Shown piece after piece: positions 17,333 through 25,442 of a DNA stretch of 64,000 nt. The stretch comes from Acidobacteriota bacterium (GTDB lineage Bacteria; Acidobacteriota; Blastocatellia; Pyrinomonadales; Pyrinomonadaceae), in NCBI GenBank assembly GCA_016718135.1, contig JADKEF010000002.1, positions 1-64,000 of the forward strand. The letters are read 5' to 3'. The stretch's first letter is position 1. The number at the start of each line of letters is the position of its first letter. The notes beneath the pieces are model-generated. The model did no database searches and was not told where the DNA came from. It saw nothing but the letters and a program-made list of their open reading frames with translations. A program made the position numbers and the translations under genes.

Positions 17333-19776
17333 GCTTCTCGTTAGACATTCTTGAATACTCCAAGCTCCTCGAGCTTGTCAGCCGCCACGCCCAGACACCT
17401 ATGGGTGTGGGGCGATTTGCCGATCTGCGTCCGACCGAAAGTCGCATCAAACTTCATAACGCCCTTACCGCGATCTCGGAGACGATCTCGATCAACGAAG
17501 AAAAGCAGATCTCCTGGTCCTTCAGCGGCCTCGAAGATCCGTCCGACGCGGTCGCGATCCTCAAGATCCAAAACGCAGCTCTCGAACCGAATCTGATGCT
17601 TGAGATTGCTCGAGTTTGCACTCAAGCATTGTTCGCCCGCTCGTCCATCCAACCAGAAAAAGAGGCGGCTCCAACTCTCTGGCAGATCGTCGAACACATT
17701 CCGCCGACTCTGCTAGCAGTGATCGATCAGATAAACAAAAAGCTCTTGCCCGGGGGCGAGATCGACGATTCGGCTTCGCCAGAACTCGCGAAATTACGTC
17801 GCGAGATCAACGCCCAAAAAGGAAGGCTCACGAAATCGCTCGAATCTGCAATGCGTGCCGCGGGAAACGCCATCCAGGACGAGATCGTGACCGTGCGAAA
17901 TGACCGCTTCGTGATTCCCGTAAAAACCGACTTTCGCGGCAAGGTCATCGGCGTCGCCCACGGCTTCTCATCCAGTGGTTCAACTGTCTTCGTCGAACCG
18001 CTCGAAGCCATCGAAGCCAACAACGAACTCCAAAACCTAAAAGGCAAAGAAGAACGCGAGATCGCAAGGATTCTGTTTGCTTTGACCGAATCATTACGAG
18101 AACAGCTGCCGGCCGTCGAAGCGGCTGTGGATGCAGTAGCCGAACTCGATTTCATTAAAGCAAAAGTAGAATTCGCTCGTAAATTCAAAGCAGTAGTCCC
18201 CGAGATAGCAGACGACGAAACCCTCTACCTTACCGACGCCCGCCACCCGCTTCTCGAAGAGAATTTGAAAGTATTAGCGGCTAGCCGCCAGCAGCTAGCC
18301 GCTAGCAATAGTTCGTCCGAGATCGTCCCGAGCACGTTCGGACTGAGCCGTGAACACGCCATCATGATCATCTCCGGTGCGAACGCCGGTGGTAAAACAG
18401 TCGTGCTGAAAACCGCTGGTTTGCTAAGTCTAATGGCTATCTCCGGTCTTCCCGTTCCGGCGACTGCGGCGAGGATCCCGTTCTATCGCTCGATCTTGGC
18501 CGATATAGGAGACCATCAGTCCCTGAGTGCAAATCTCTCGACATTCTCCTCGCACATGTCGAACATCGCGGGTATGATCCGCGAATGTCAGCCGCCGTCG
18601 CTCGTCCTGCTCGACGAGGCCGGCACCGGAACGGACCCCGAAGAAGGCTCGGCTCTGGGCGTTGCGATCGTCGATCATTTCCGCTCGAAAGGTGCCCAGG
18701 TGATCGCGTCCACACACTATCGCGGCCTAAAGATGTACGCCGCAAATGATGAGAGCATCATCAACGCCTCCGTCGAGTTCGACGATAAGACACTGCAACC
18801 AACCTACAAACTTCTCCTCGGCCTGGCCGGAGCATCATCAGGCATCGAGATCGCCCGCCGTTTTGGGATCGAGCAATCGGTTATCGACTCGGCCCGGGAG
18901 AACCTAGATATTTCTGCGCAAGAAGCCGAAGACTATCTCAAAAAGCTTCAAACCGAAACCAAGATCGCTACTGATCTTCGCATCGCCCTCGAAGAAGAAC
19001 GCGAGGCGGTTGCCCTAAAATACGGCTCGCTCGAAGTAGAGGCGGTCAAGAAAGAAAAGGCCCGGAAGAAAGAATTCGAAAGCGAACTCGCAAACGCCAT
19101 CGACGAATTCGACCGTCAATCAAAAGCCTTCCTCCAAACCCTCGAGGACAAAGCCCTAAAGAACAAGCTCGAAAAGGAACGGCAATCGCGAAAAGCCGAG
19201 CTCAACCGAGCGGTGATCGCGAAGGTGGCGGAAGCAGGAAGCCCGAGACGCCGCATGCCAGAACGGGGAGCGATACCGACCGGGTCGCCATTTACCACCG
19301 CACAAGGCGAAACCATCCTCGCCATCGGCAGCAAAGTCATCACATCCTTCGGCAATATCGGCACGATCGAACGACTGGATAAAGAAGTAGCCGAGGTGCT
19401 CGTCGGCGGAATGCGTCTCCGAGAAAAGATCGTCAATCTCCAACTCGCCGAGCAACCGGTTGCAGAAGCTCGCACGACAGTAAGGGAATCCTCGACCAGC
19501 GGACTATCTCGGAATATTGACGGCTACGACATCCCGGCCGAACTGAACCTCATCGGCAAGACCACCGCCGACGCCGAATACGAGATCGACCGCTTCCTCG
19601 ACGAAGCCTATATGTCGTCGCTTCCTCGGGTACGAATCATCCATGGATTTGGAACAGGTGCTCTTAAGAACTACGTTCATCACTTCCTAAGAGGCCTTGC
19701 CCACGTAGCCAAATACGGTTTCGCCCCGTCGGACCAAGGCGGAAACGGGGCGACCATTGCTGAACTGAAGGGGTAG
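17329..19776 (+). CDS. mutS2: Endonuclease MutS2 (Smr-domain MutS paralogue)
   Basis: MutS2 binds branched DNA or collided ribosomes and suppresses recombination or rescues ribosomes, depending on the species. The chosen ATG (MSFSLDILEY) overlaps the upstream gene stop by 4 bases; the longer frame is non-coding. Seen in order: MutS domain III-like helices, ATPase with Walker A GANAGGKTVVLKT (about residue 350), LLDEAGTGTDPEEG Walker B and STHYRGLK, a coiled coil (about residues 520-620), a KOW-like stretch, and the C-terminal Smr domain (LNLIGKT..., IIHGFGTGAL). Length 815 aa is normal. Five 7-bp units at 18275-18309 add LAASRQQLAASN just before the ATPase domain. Confidence 0.95.
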   Translation: MSFSLDILEYSKLLELVSRHAQTPMGVGRFADLRPTESRIKLHNALTAISETISINEEKQISWSFSGLEDPSDAVAILKIQNAALEPNLMLEIARVCTQALFARSSIQPEKEAAPTLWQIVEHIPPTLLAVIDQINKKLLPGGEIDDSASPELAKLRREINAQKGRLTKSLESAMRAAGNAIQDEIVTVRNDRFVIPVKTDFRGKVIGVAHGFSSSGSTVFVEPLEAIEANNELQNLKGKEEREIARILFALTESLREQLPAVEAAVDAVAELDFIKAKVEFARKFKAVVPEIADDETLYLTDARHPLLEENLKVLAASRQQLAASNSSSEIVPSTFGLSREHAIMIISGANAGGKTVVLKTAGLLSLMAISGLPVPATAARIPFYRSILADIGDHQSLSANLSTFSSHMSNIAGMIRECQPPSLVLLDEAGTGTDPEEGSALGVAIVDHFRSKGAQVIASTHYRGLKMYAANDESIINASVEFDDKTLQPTYKLLLGLAGASSGIEIARRFGIEQSVIDSARENLDISAQEAEDYLKKLQTETKIATDLRIALEEEREAVALKYGSLEVEAVKKEKARKKEFESELANAIDEFDRQSKAFLQTLEDKALKNKLEKERQSRKAELNRAVIAKVAEAGSPRRRMPERGAIPTGSPFTTAQGETILAIGSKVITSFGNIGTIERLDKEVAEVLVGGMRLREKIVNLQLAEQPVAEARTTVRESSTSGLSRNIDGYDIPAELNLIGKTTADAEYEIDRFLDEAYMSSLPRVRIIHGFGTGALKNYVHHFLRGLAHVAKYGFAPSDQGGNGATIAELKG
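18275..18309. repeat. Heptamer tandem array inside mutS2
   Basis: Five units (TAGCGGC, TAGCCGC, CAGCAGC, TAGCCGC, TAGCAAT) lie in frame and encode LAASRQQLAASN between the clamp and the ATPase domain. Confidence 0.8.
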
Positions 19777-19779
19777 AAT

Positions 19780-20709
19780 TTACGCGCCGAGAGCGGCGAG
19801 TCCCGCCGGGGCTGCAATATCGTCGAAACTAAAGGTGCCAACCGGAAGGTTTAGGCCGATGTCGTCGCTCGACATAACCCGTACCGTTCGCCCAAGGGCT
19901 TCAGATGCAATAGTCTGGACTTTTGCGGGGATGAGGCTCCTTCCAATTACGAGCAGGCGTTCTAGCAGATCGTTGCCCGTGACACCGCCAAATCGGTCGT
20001 TGTAAAACATCACAAGCCGATAGATCTCATCATCGACCTCATTGGGCCGACAAGTGACCGAGCGGACAACCGCAGGCTCGCTACCGCGAAGCAAGAGAGC
20101 CGTGAATCCGTCATCATTACCGCTGATCAAAAGCGAGTCGCCTTTCTCCGCAGCATTCATAAGCCAATTTGCCTCGCCAACGGCTCGAGGTAGGATCAGC
20201 CCCGCTTTCCAACCGAAGGATTCGAAATGCGTCTCGTATTCGTCAATTACGGCGAGCTTTACTGCAGTCGCGAAATAGCGTGCCCGGCCCTCGCGATCGG
20301 GTGAGATCTTTTGTTTAGCGATACGAAGATGAGCGGCCGGAGCTCCAAAGCTCTGTTCAGCCTTCCAATCCAAGACCTCCTCGGTCTCAGCTCGCGATGT
20401 CGGGACCGAATCTAAAGTGAGGATCGTAGTCCGAGCGGTATTGCTCGGCAAGGCGATCGACCAACGCTTTTGCCCCATTAGCCCAGCGATCTCAGCCACT
20501 TCGCGTAGTGTCGCGGCGAATTCAGCATGATTGACAATGTTTGTTTCGACAAAATTCGGCGTCAGAACGCCCGGAGCAAGCTCGACCGTCGCCGCCTGTT
20601 TGACCGAGTATTGTCGGCGTCCGCCCGAGATCGCGACGGCAGAAATACTGCCCGCCTCGATGCCAAGGGCGGCGTTGGGATAATTTGGCTGGGTGATCGA
20701 TGAGAACAT
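19780..20709 (-). CDS. PilM/GspL-like actin-fold protein
   Basis: A 309-aa protein resembling PilM, the actin-like cytoplasmic component that anchors type IV pilus and type II secretion inner-membrane platforms. Seen are the N-terminal ALGIEAGSISAVAISGGRR (phosphate-1-like loop), RWSIALPSNTARTTILTLDSVP, EVLDWKAEQSFGAP and the C-terminal ERLLVIGRSLIPAKVQ region. Sequence is diverged and GxxG motifs are imperfect, so ATP binding is unproved. It is the last gene of the secretin/pseudopilin operon, with a single base between it and the preceding gene. Confidence 0.7.
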   Translation of the reverse strand: MFSSITQPNYPNAALGIEAGSISAVAISGGRRQYSVKQAATVELAPGVLTPNFVETNIVNHAEFAATLREVAEIAGLMGQKRWSIALPSNTARTTILTLDSVPTSRAETEEVLDWKAEQSFGAPAAHLRIAKQKISPDREGRARYFATAVKLAVIDEYETHFESFGWKAGLILPRAVGEANWLMNAAEKGDSLLISGNDDGFTALLLRGSEPAVVRSVTCRPNEVDDEIYRLVMFYNDRFGGVTGNDLLERLLVIGRSLIPAKVQTIASEALGRTVRVMSSDDIGLNLPVGTFSFDDIAAPAGLAALGA

Positions 20710-20710
20710 A

Positions 20711-21157
20711 TTAATACTCGCTGAAAGCCGTGCCGTTACTATCTTCCCCTTCGGCTAGGCTTTTGACGTCAACGAGGCCCGATTCACCGTCGGCTGAGTT
20801 AGAGTCTTCGCCCTGTATCTCGTTCCATTCGGCTTTTTCTAGGATCGGATCGATCGGTTTCTCACGAAGATACTTTTCGGTCACAAGATCCTCTACCGAC
20901 TGCGGTAGTTTACCCTTGTCCGCTCGGAACTGGTCGATCGAGCGTCTGATCTGAAATAGGTTCTCCTTGAGTACGATCTCACGAGCCTGACGAACGCTTC
21001 GCTCATAGGTGGGCACAGCGATTGAGAGCAATATGATCATGATAAACATAGCGATCATCAGCTCAAGCAGAGAGAATCCCCTCTGTCGCGTCTTAATCAC
21101 TGACGACGGACCACTGACCACTGACAACTGTTTACCAATCACTATACTTCTCACCAT
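20711..21157 (-). CDS. GspG-like type II secretion pseudopilin
   Basis: A 148-aa prepilin-like protein. The N-methylation motif RG-FSLLELMIAMFIMIILLS is followed by a hydrophobic helix and VPTYERSVRQAREIVLKENL, typical of GspG major pseudopilins; the C-terminal half has FRADKGKLPQSVEDL, also GspG-like. The leader is unusually long (26 residues, MVRSIVIGKQLSVVSGPSSV...) because a heptamer array (21096-21130) lies in it. The ORF overlaps the upstream pseudopilin by 26 bases, so coupled translation is likely; a downstream start cannot be excluded. Confidence 0.85.
   Translation of the reverse strand: MVRSIVIGKQLSVVSGPSSVIKTRQRGFSLLELMIAMFIMIILLSIAVPTYERSVRQAREIVLKENLFQIRRSIDQFRADKGKLPQSVEDLVTEKYLREKPIDPILEKAEWNEIQGEDSNSADGESGLVDVKSLAEGEDSNGTAFSEY
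21096..21130. repeat. Heptamer array in the pseudopilin leader
   Basis: Five 7-bp units (ATCACTG, ACGACGG, ACCACTG, ACCACTG, ACAACTG on the plus strand) encode QLSVVSGPSSVI upstream of the prepilin cleavage site. Confidence 0.8.
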
Positions 21158-21776
21158 TTAATGCTTCTTCATCCGACGTCGAACGAACGTCAAATACATT
21201 TACGTCGTCCCAATTTTCTGAGTCGGCCGGTTGATAGGATGACCTAATTCTCCACTCCGCTTCGCCGGTTATCGGATCCTTAGGAATTTCACGGAGATAG
21301 ACTTTTATTATCTCCTTTTCCTCATTGATCTCCGTGGCTTGCAGTTCCCCGTCACGAATGCCACTTCCAGCCCGGATGTTCGGGCCCCGAGCCTTGACCT
21401 TCACTCCGTCCACCAACTGTTGGAGTGACGGTGGATACCGATCGAGATTCTCCGAATCGAATATCTTGCAGTCATCGATCACCACGCGGCTCCTTGGGTC
21501 TGCAGGAGCGTTCGCTCCGCCTCCAGGAATAGTAGGATTTGAGGTATTTACGGCTCCTTGTGGACAGGCACCGTACGTATCCCGTTTGAACTCATCGATA
21601 GCCGATCGCATCTGCCTTAAGGCGTCTCGCAGACGCTGCTCTTTCTGGCGTTTGATCCCATTCTGAGCTAGCGGGATCGTCCCCATAACCAGGACTGCGA
21701 GCACGCCGAGCGTGGCGACGAGTTCGAGCAGGCTGTAGCCACTCTCGCCTTTTCTGATGTTAAAGCTAAGCTTCAT
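21132..21776 (-). CDS. Pseudopilin (type IV pilin-like N-terminus)
   Basis: A 214-aa pseudopilin. The cleavage motif ESGYSLLELVATLGVLAVLVMG at residues 11-32 has the invariant glutamate at position +5. After the helix (LRDALRQMRSAIDEFKRDTYG) the globular part carries two cysteines (YGACP, DDCKIF), and the C-terminal EIPKDPITGEAEWRIRSSYQP resembles the GspG-type calcium loop region. Two pseudopilins in a row, with a secretin and PilM, fit a type II secretion or minor-pilus machine. It ends inside the next gene and starts 9 bases after the cohesin ORF. Confidence 0.85.
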   Translation of the reverse strand: MKLSFNIRKGESGYSLLELVATLGVLAVLVMGTIPLAQNGIKRQKEQRLRDALRQMRSAIDEFKRDTYGACPQGAVNTSNPTIPGGGANAPADPRSRVVIDDCKIFDSENLDRYPPSLQQLVDGVKVKARGPNIRAGSGIRDGELQATEINEEKEIIKVYLREIPKDPITGEAEWRIRSSYQPADSENWDDVNVFDVRSTSDEEALNGEKYSDW

Positions 21777-21785
21777 TGTCCGTGC

Positions 21786-22502
21786 CTATTCGAATCTGAC
21801 CACAAGATTCCTGCCGTCGCCGGCGAGGAAACTAAGCACGTTTCGGTCGAATGCAATGACCGGCTTGCCGGCTGCGAGAGCTTCGATCTCGATAAATGCC
21901 AGCGTTCCACCCGCAACGACCTCAAGGCCGTCCTTGGTCAATAACGAAACGTACATCTTGCCATTCTGATTGAGGAAAGGCGTCGCCGCACCGTTTGCCG
22001 CGGTCGTTCCGAAGGCATCGCCAAAGGCAACACTTCGGACCGCAACCTTCGTTGAGTCAAAATTGAGCCCAATCACCGCTGACTGGAACTTGCCATTTCC
22101 TCTGACAAGCACAGGGATCTTGACCTTTTCGCCGGCTTTCATCTCTGGGAGTTCTGATCCAAACGCAAGTTCGACCGAACCAACCGACGGCTTCTCGGTC
22201 GCCCTCTCCGGTTCCGTCGCCTTAACCTCTACCGTCTCAGCAGGTTTGACGATGTCGGACGTCTGATTCAGTTGGAGTGTCTTGACAGTGCTATCGATCG
22301 GTTTGAGAATCGATGGCTGCACCTCAGCATTTTTCGTAACAACGGCTTCCGCTACCACCGCTGCACTTGGCTGAGCCGTCGTAGTAGCGTTTGCGTCGGT
22401 CTTTACAAATTCAGGGGCTTGGTCGGGAAGTCGGACAACGGCTGTATTTCCTATGCGTCGAGCAGCGGCAAGATTCTCTTGACGCTCTTCCTCGATGATC
22501 AT
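21786..22502 (-). CDS. Cohesin-domain protein, probably the detached 3' part of the secretin gene
   Basis: A 238-aa ORF whose C-terminal 130 residues look like a cohesin/CBM-type beta sandwich (VELAFGSELPEMKAGEKVKIPVLVRG, then IGLNFDSTKVAVRSVAFGDAF and GGTLAFIEIEAL). The N-terminal part (MIIEEERQENLAAARR, then a Pro/Thr/Lys linker) is not a natural protein start: the frame is open upstream and reads RPSLGIPTNNNLEAMIIEEER. This is what follows the secretin barrel in related secretin-cohesin fusions as I recall them. It overlaps the secretin ORF by 4 bases. It is probably one broken gene rather than two; alternatively the two ORFs are translated as a coupled pair. Confidence 0.6.
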   Translation of the reverse strand: MIIEEERQENLAAARRIGNTAVVRLPDQAPEFVKTDANATTTAQPSAAVVAEAVVTKNAEVQPSILKPIDSTVKTLQLNQTSDIVKPAETVEVKATEPERATEKPSVGSVELAFGSELPEMKAGEKVKIPVLVRGNGKFQSAVIGLNFDSTKVAVRSVAFGDAFGTTAANGAATPFLNQNGKMYVSLLTKDGLEVVAGGTLAFIEIEALAAGKPVIAFDRNVLSFLAGDGRNLVVRFE

Positions 22503-23920
22503 TGCCTCAAGGTTATTATTCGTCGGGATACCGAGACTAGGCCGATCTGCTCGTAGTTAATTACGTTTGCCGTCTGACCAAACTGGTTATTATTATTGTT
22601 TCCGCTGCCAACACCCAAAAACTGCGCGCTCTGTACCGGCACACGCTGTCCAATACGCGCGGAGGAGTCTTCATTATTGAAAGCATGGATCTGGGTCGAA
22701 GCAATTAGCTTTGTATTGCCTTTGCTCTGATAGGCAGCAAAGCTAGCACTTGGGAGAACGATACCGGTTGGAACTGCGGCCGGAAGAGTTGTCGCGGCAG
22801 CTCCGGCAATTAGGGTGGCTAAGGGATTGTCCCCGAGCCTTACTAATCCGGCACCCGACCCGCCGAGGGCCGTAAGTTGTGCGGCGTTTCCTACCTGAAG
22901 GCCAAACTGAAGAAAGTCGTTCTTATTGACCTCGTAAAATGCAACATCCATCACGACCTCGGCACGATCCTTGTCAAGCGAACTGATTAGCTTTGCCATT
23001 AAGCGAATATTCTCTTCGGTATCGCGGATTGTGACACTATTCGTCGAGTCATCTGTCAGAACGATCGTCTGCGCACGGCCTGGCTGAGGCGGGATCGCTG
23101 TCTGAACAACCTTTGCAATGTCCTTGGGGGCAGCGTTTGCTAAATAAAATGTCCTCAAAACAAGCTGCTGAAACTTCTGCCGCTGCTGTTGGGTAGCTAC
23201 GAGTATCGTTCTCGGACCAACTTTCTGAAAGAAAAGCCCTTCCTGTAAAAAGATGTAATCTAGTGCACGAGCCGCGGTCACGTTCTTAAGTTCGATATTG
23301 GTCTTTCGCGGCGAACGGAATGATTCCACATCGAACAAAACGTTGAGGTCAAGATCCTTAGCAAGCTCCTTGATAATAAACTGAAGGTCAACGCCCGACG
23401 GGAACGGTATGTCACGAAGCTTCTCGAGCCGTTGTGGCAAGGCATCAGGAGTTGCGGTCGGCGAAGCGTAACCTGTCGGAACGAGCTTGACCTTGTTGTT
23501 AGTCCCCTTGACGCCTGGGTCAGAAGCTTCGAGCAAGTCCTTCTGGAGTCGCACCATTCGATCCATTTCCGATTTCGCAAGCTCGTTGGTCGGGTCAAAA
23601 GCGTAAGCACGGCGAAATGCCAGATATCCGCCTTCGTAATCCTTTTCCTTCGCCGCCGCGGTCCCTTTTTTCATGTACATCTGTGACGCATTGAAGAGCG
23701 AGCGCGTTAGATGGAGTCGATATTCAGGATTCTTCGGATTTTCGGCTACGGCCAGAGCAAAAGACTCGACGGCCTTGTCCCACTGCTCCGCGACCTCATA
23801 TTTCATCCCTTCGGCAAAATGCTTTTTGTCATCGCCAAATGCAAGAATGCTGATCGGCGACATCAAAGCCAAAACGAGGATCAAGGTGACCGGAAAACGA
23901 AAACGGTTTAGATATTTCAT
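22499..23920 (-). CDS. Secretin-family protein (GspD/PilQ-like), truncated before the barrel
   Basis: Outer-membrane secretin of a type II secretion or pilus system. Signal peptide at residues 1-28 (cut near ILAFG), TPR-like repeats (about 35-115: AEQWDKAVESFALAVAENPKN, YEGGYLAFRRAYAFDPTN), then secretin N0/N1 domains (FPSGVDLQFIIKELAKDLDLNVLFDVES and RTFYLANAAPKDIAKVVQTAIPP). The secretin core begins at AEVVMDVAFYEVNKNDFLQFG. It breaks after ANVINYEQIGL, where a normal protein would continue for 100 or more residues through the gate and barrel; here it runs out of frame into SVSRRIITLRQ and stops. A large out-of-frame deletion is inferred. Confidence 0.75.
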   Translation of the reverse strand: MKYLNRFRFPVTLILVLALMSPISILAFGDDKKHFAEGMKYEVAEQWDKAVESFALAVAENPKNPEYRLHLTRSLFNASQMYMKKGTAAAKEKDYEGGYLAFRRAYAFDPTNELAKSEMDRMVRLQKDLLEASDPGVKGTNNKVKLVPTGYASPTATPDALPQRLEKLRDIPFPSGVDLQFIIKELAKDLDLNVLFDVESFRSPRKTNIELKNVTAARALDYIFLQEGLFFQKVGPRTILVATQQQRQKFQQLVLRTFYLANAAPKDIAKVVQTAIPPQPGRAQTIVLTDDSTNSVTIRDTEENIRLMAKLISSLDKDRAEVVMDVAFYEVNKNDFLQFGLQVGNAAQLTALGGSGAGLVRLGDNPLATLIAGAAATTLPAAVPTGIVLPSASFAAYQSKGNTKLIASTQIHAFNNEDSSARIGQRVPVQSAQFLGVGSGNNNNNQFGQTANVINYEQIGLVSVSRRIITLRQ

Positions 23921-24088
23921 AACGTTAACAACGCAAAAAACGTGAGATCAAGGATGCTGACGCTTGTGAGCCGTAGTTATACACGGCCAAAGGTACGCAA
24001 AGTTTCAAATTCTTAGATGCGCAAAAATCACAGAATAACTAAGTGATTTTCGGCTTATTGATGCAAAAAATCAACTTTATTCTTCGCT

Positions 24089-25330
24089 TTAGGCCATTCC
24101 GAGCTGTCGACGAAGATAATCGAGAGCCGCCTGGCTCGCACGCCAGCGGACAAGGTATCGGTCGCCAGGGAGCACGATCTTGACTGACTTCGTACCGCGG
24201 GGGCCCGAATAGCCGATGAATACTGTCCCTACGGGCTTTTCGTCGCACCCGCCGTCTGGCCCTGCAATGCCCGTAACCGAGATAGCATGGTCCGTCCCAG
24301 CAATATCCCGCATGCCCTTAGCCATCGCCTCGGCACATTCGGAACTGACAGCTCCGTGTTCCGCAATTATCGCCGGATCGACGCCGAGAGCCCGCGTTTT
24401 TGCCTCGTTGGAATAGGTGATCGCACCTTCGAGAAAATAAGCGGACGAACCCGGAACATCGGTGAATCGCGACCCGATCAGCCCGCCCGTGCAGCTTTCG
24501 GCAACCGCGACGGTTTGGCCGAGTTCGATCAGTCGTTTGCCGACGACCTCTTCCATTGATTCGCCGTGTGCGGAGAAAACAGCATTTCCGAGAGCTTCAG
24601 CAAGCTTCTCCGCGAGTTCATCGGCGATTAACTGGGCTTGTTCAGGTTGCTCGGCAGTCGCGGCGACATGGATCTCGACCTCGCTTTTATTGAACAAGAT
24701 CGACGTCTGAACGTCCGGATATGCCGTGTAGATCGGTGCCGCGATCTCATCGACCGCCGATTCACCTTTGCCCGAAACTCTGAGTAAACGCCGCCGAACA
24801 TAAACTTCACCAGCTACCGCCTTTAGTTTCGGCAGCACATGCTCGTTGAACATCGGCTGATTCTCACGCGGCGGCCCGGGTAGGATCGCGAGGATTTTGC
24901 CGTCAAACTCCGCAAACATCCCGACGGCTGAGCCATTCGGATTCGGCAATATCTCCGAGCCGTCGATCACATATGCCTGCCGCTTATTGATCTCCGGCAT
25001 CTCACGGCCCCACGCCTTGAAACGTTCGCGTAAATGCTGCTCAATGTCATCGTGATAAACGAGTTCACGACCAACAGCCTTGGCTGTGAAAACTCTAGTA
25101 ATATCATCCTCAGTCGGCCCGAGCCCACCAGTCGTAATAACAATATCCGACCGCCGCATCGCATCCCGCACAGTTTCCTCAAGCCGTGCACCGTCGTCGC
25201 CGACGATGGTCTTCAGCTTGACATCGATCCCGATCTCATTCAGCCGCGCCGTCAGCCAAAGACTATTAGTATCAGTCTTCTCCGGCGTCAAAAGCTCAGA
25301 ACCAATAGCAATTATTTCTGCTGTAAGCAT
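24089..25330 (-). CDS. cinA: CinA-family protein (competence/damage-inducible)
   Basis: A 413-aa two-domain CinA. The N-terminal molybdopterin-binding (COG1058) domain begins AEIIAIGSELLTPEKTDTNSLWL and carries ITTGGLGPTEDDITR; the C-terminal amidase domain carries VAVAESCTGGLIGSRFTDVPGSS and VTGIAGPDGG, typical of nicotinamide mononucleotide (NMN) deamidase (PncC). The likely functions are ADP-ribose pyrophosphatase and NMN deamidation in NAD recycling. Start ATG at 25330. It is followed on the same strand only after a gap containing the secretin operon promoter region, and preceded by a 9-mer hairpin and udg. Confidence 0.95.
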   Translation of the reverse strand: MLTAEIIAIGSELLTPEKTDTNSLWLTARLNEIGIDVKLKTIVGDDGARLEETVRDAMRRSDIVITTGGLGPTEDDITRVFTAKAVGRELVYHDDIEQHLRERFKAWGREMPEINKRQAYVIDGSEILPNPNGSAVGMFAEFDGKILAILPGPPRENQPMFNEHVLPKLKAVAGEVYVRRRLLRVSGKGESAVDEIAAPIYTAYPDVQTSILFNKSEVEIHVAATAEQPEQAQLIADELAEKLAEALGNAVFSAHGESMEEVVGKRLIELGQTVAVAESCTGGLIGSRFTDVPGSSAYFLEGAITYSNEAKTRALGVDPAIIAEHGAVSSECAEAMAKGMRDIAGTDHAISVTGIAGPDGGCDEKPVGTVFIGYSGPRGTKSVKIVLPGDRYLVRWRASQAALDYLRRQLGMA

Positions 25331-25342
25331 AAGAATTTTTTT

Positions 25343-25428
25343 GCCCTCGAATTACGCGAATAGGACGAATAAAAGCGATGCTTTTGAAAAGCAATTTCTT
25401 ATTCGTTTTATTCGCATTATTCGCGGGC
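25343..25428. repeat. Inverted 9-mer arrays between cinA and udg
   Basis: The left arm (CGAATTACG, CGAATAGGA, CGAATAAAA; 25349-25375) faces the right arm (TTATTCG, TTTTATTCG, CATTATTCG). The flanking GCCC and GGGC also pair, giving a long imperfect hairpin with a central GCTTTTGAAAAGC. It lies in the 112-base gap between two minus-strand genes. Confidence 0.75.
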
Positions 25429-25442
25429 AAAACTCCTTCTTC

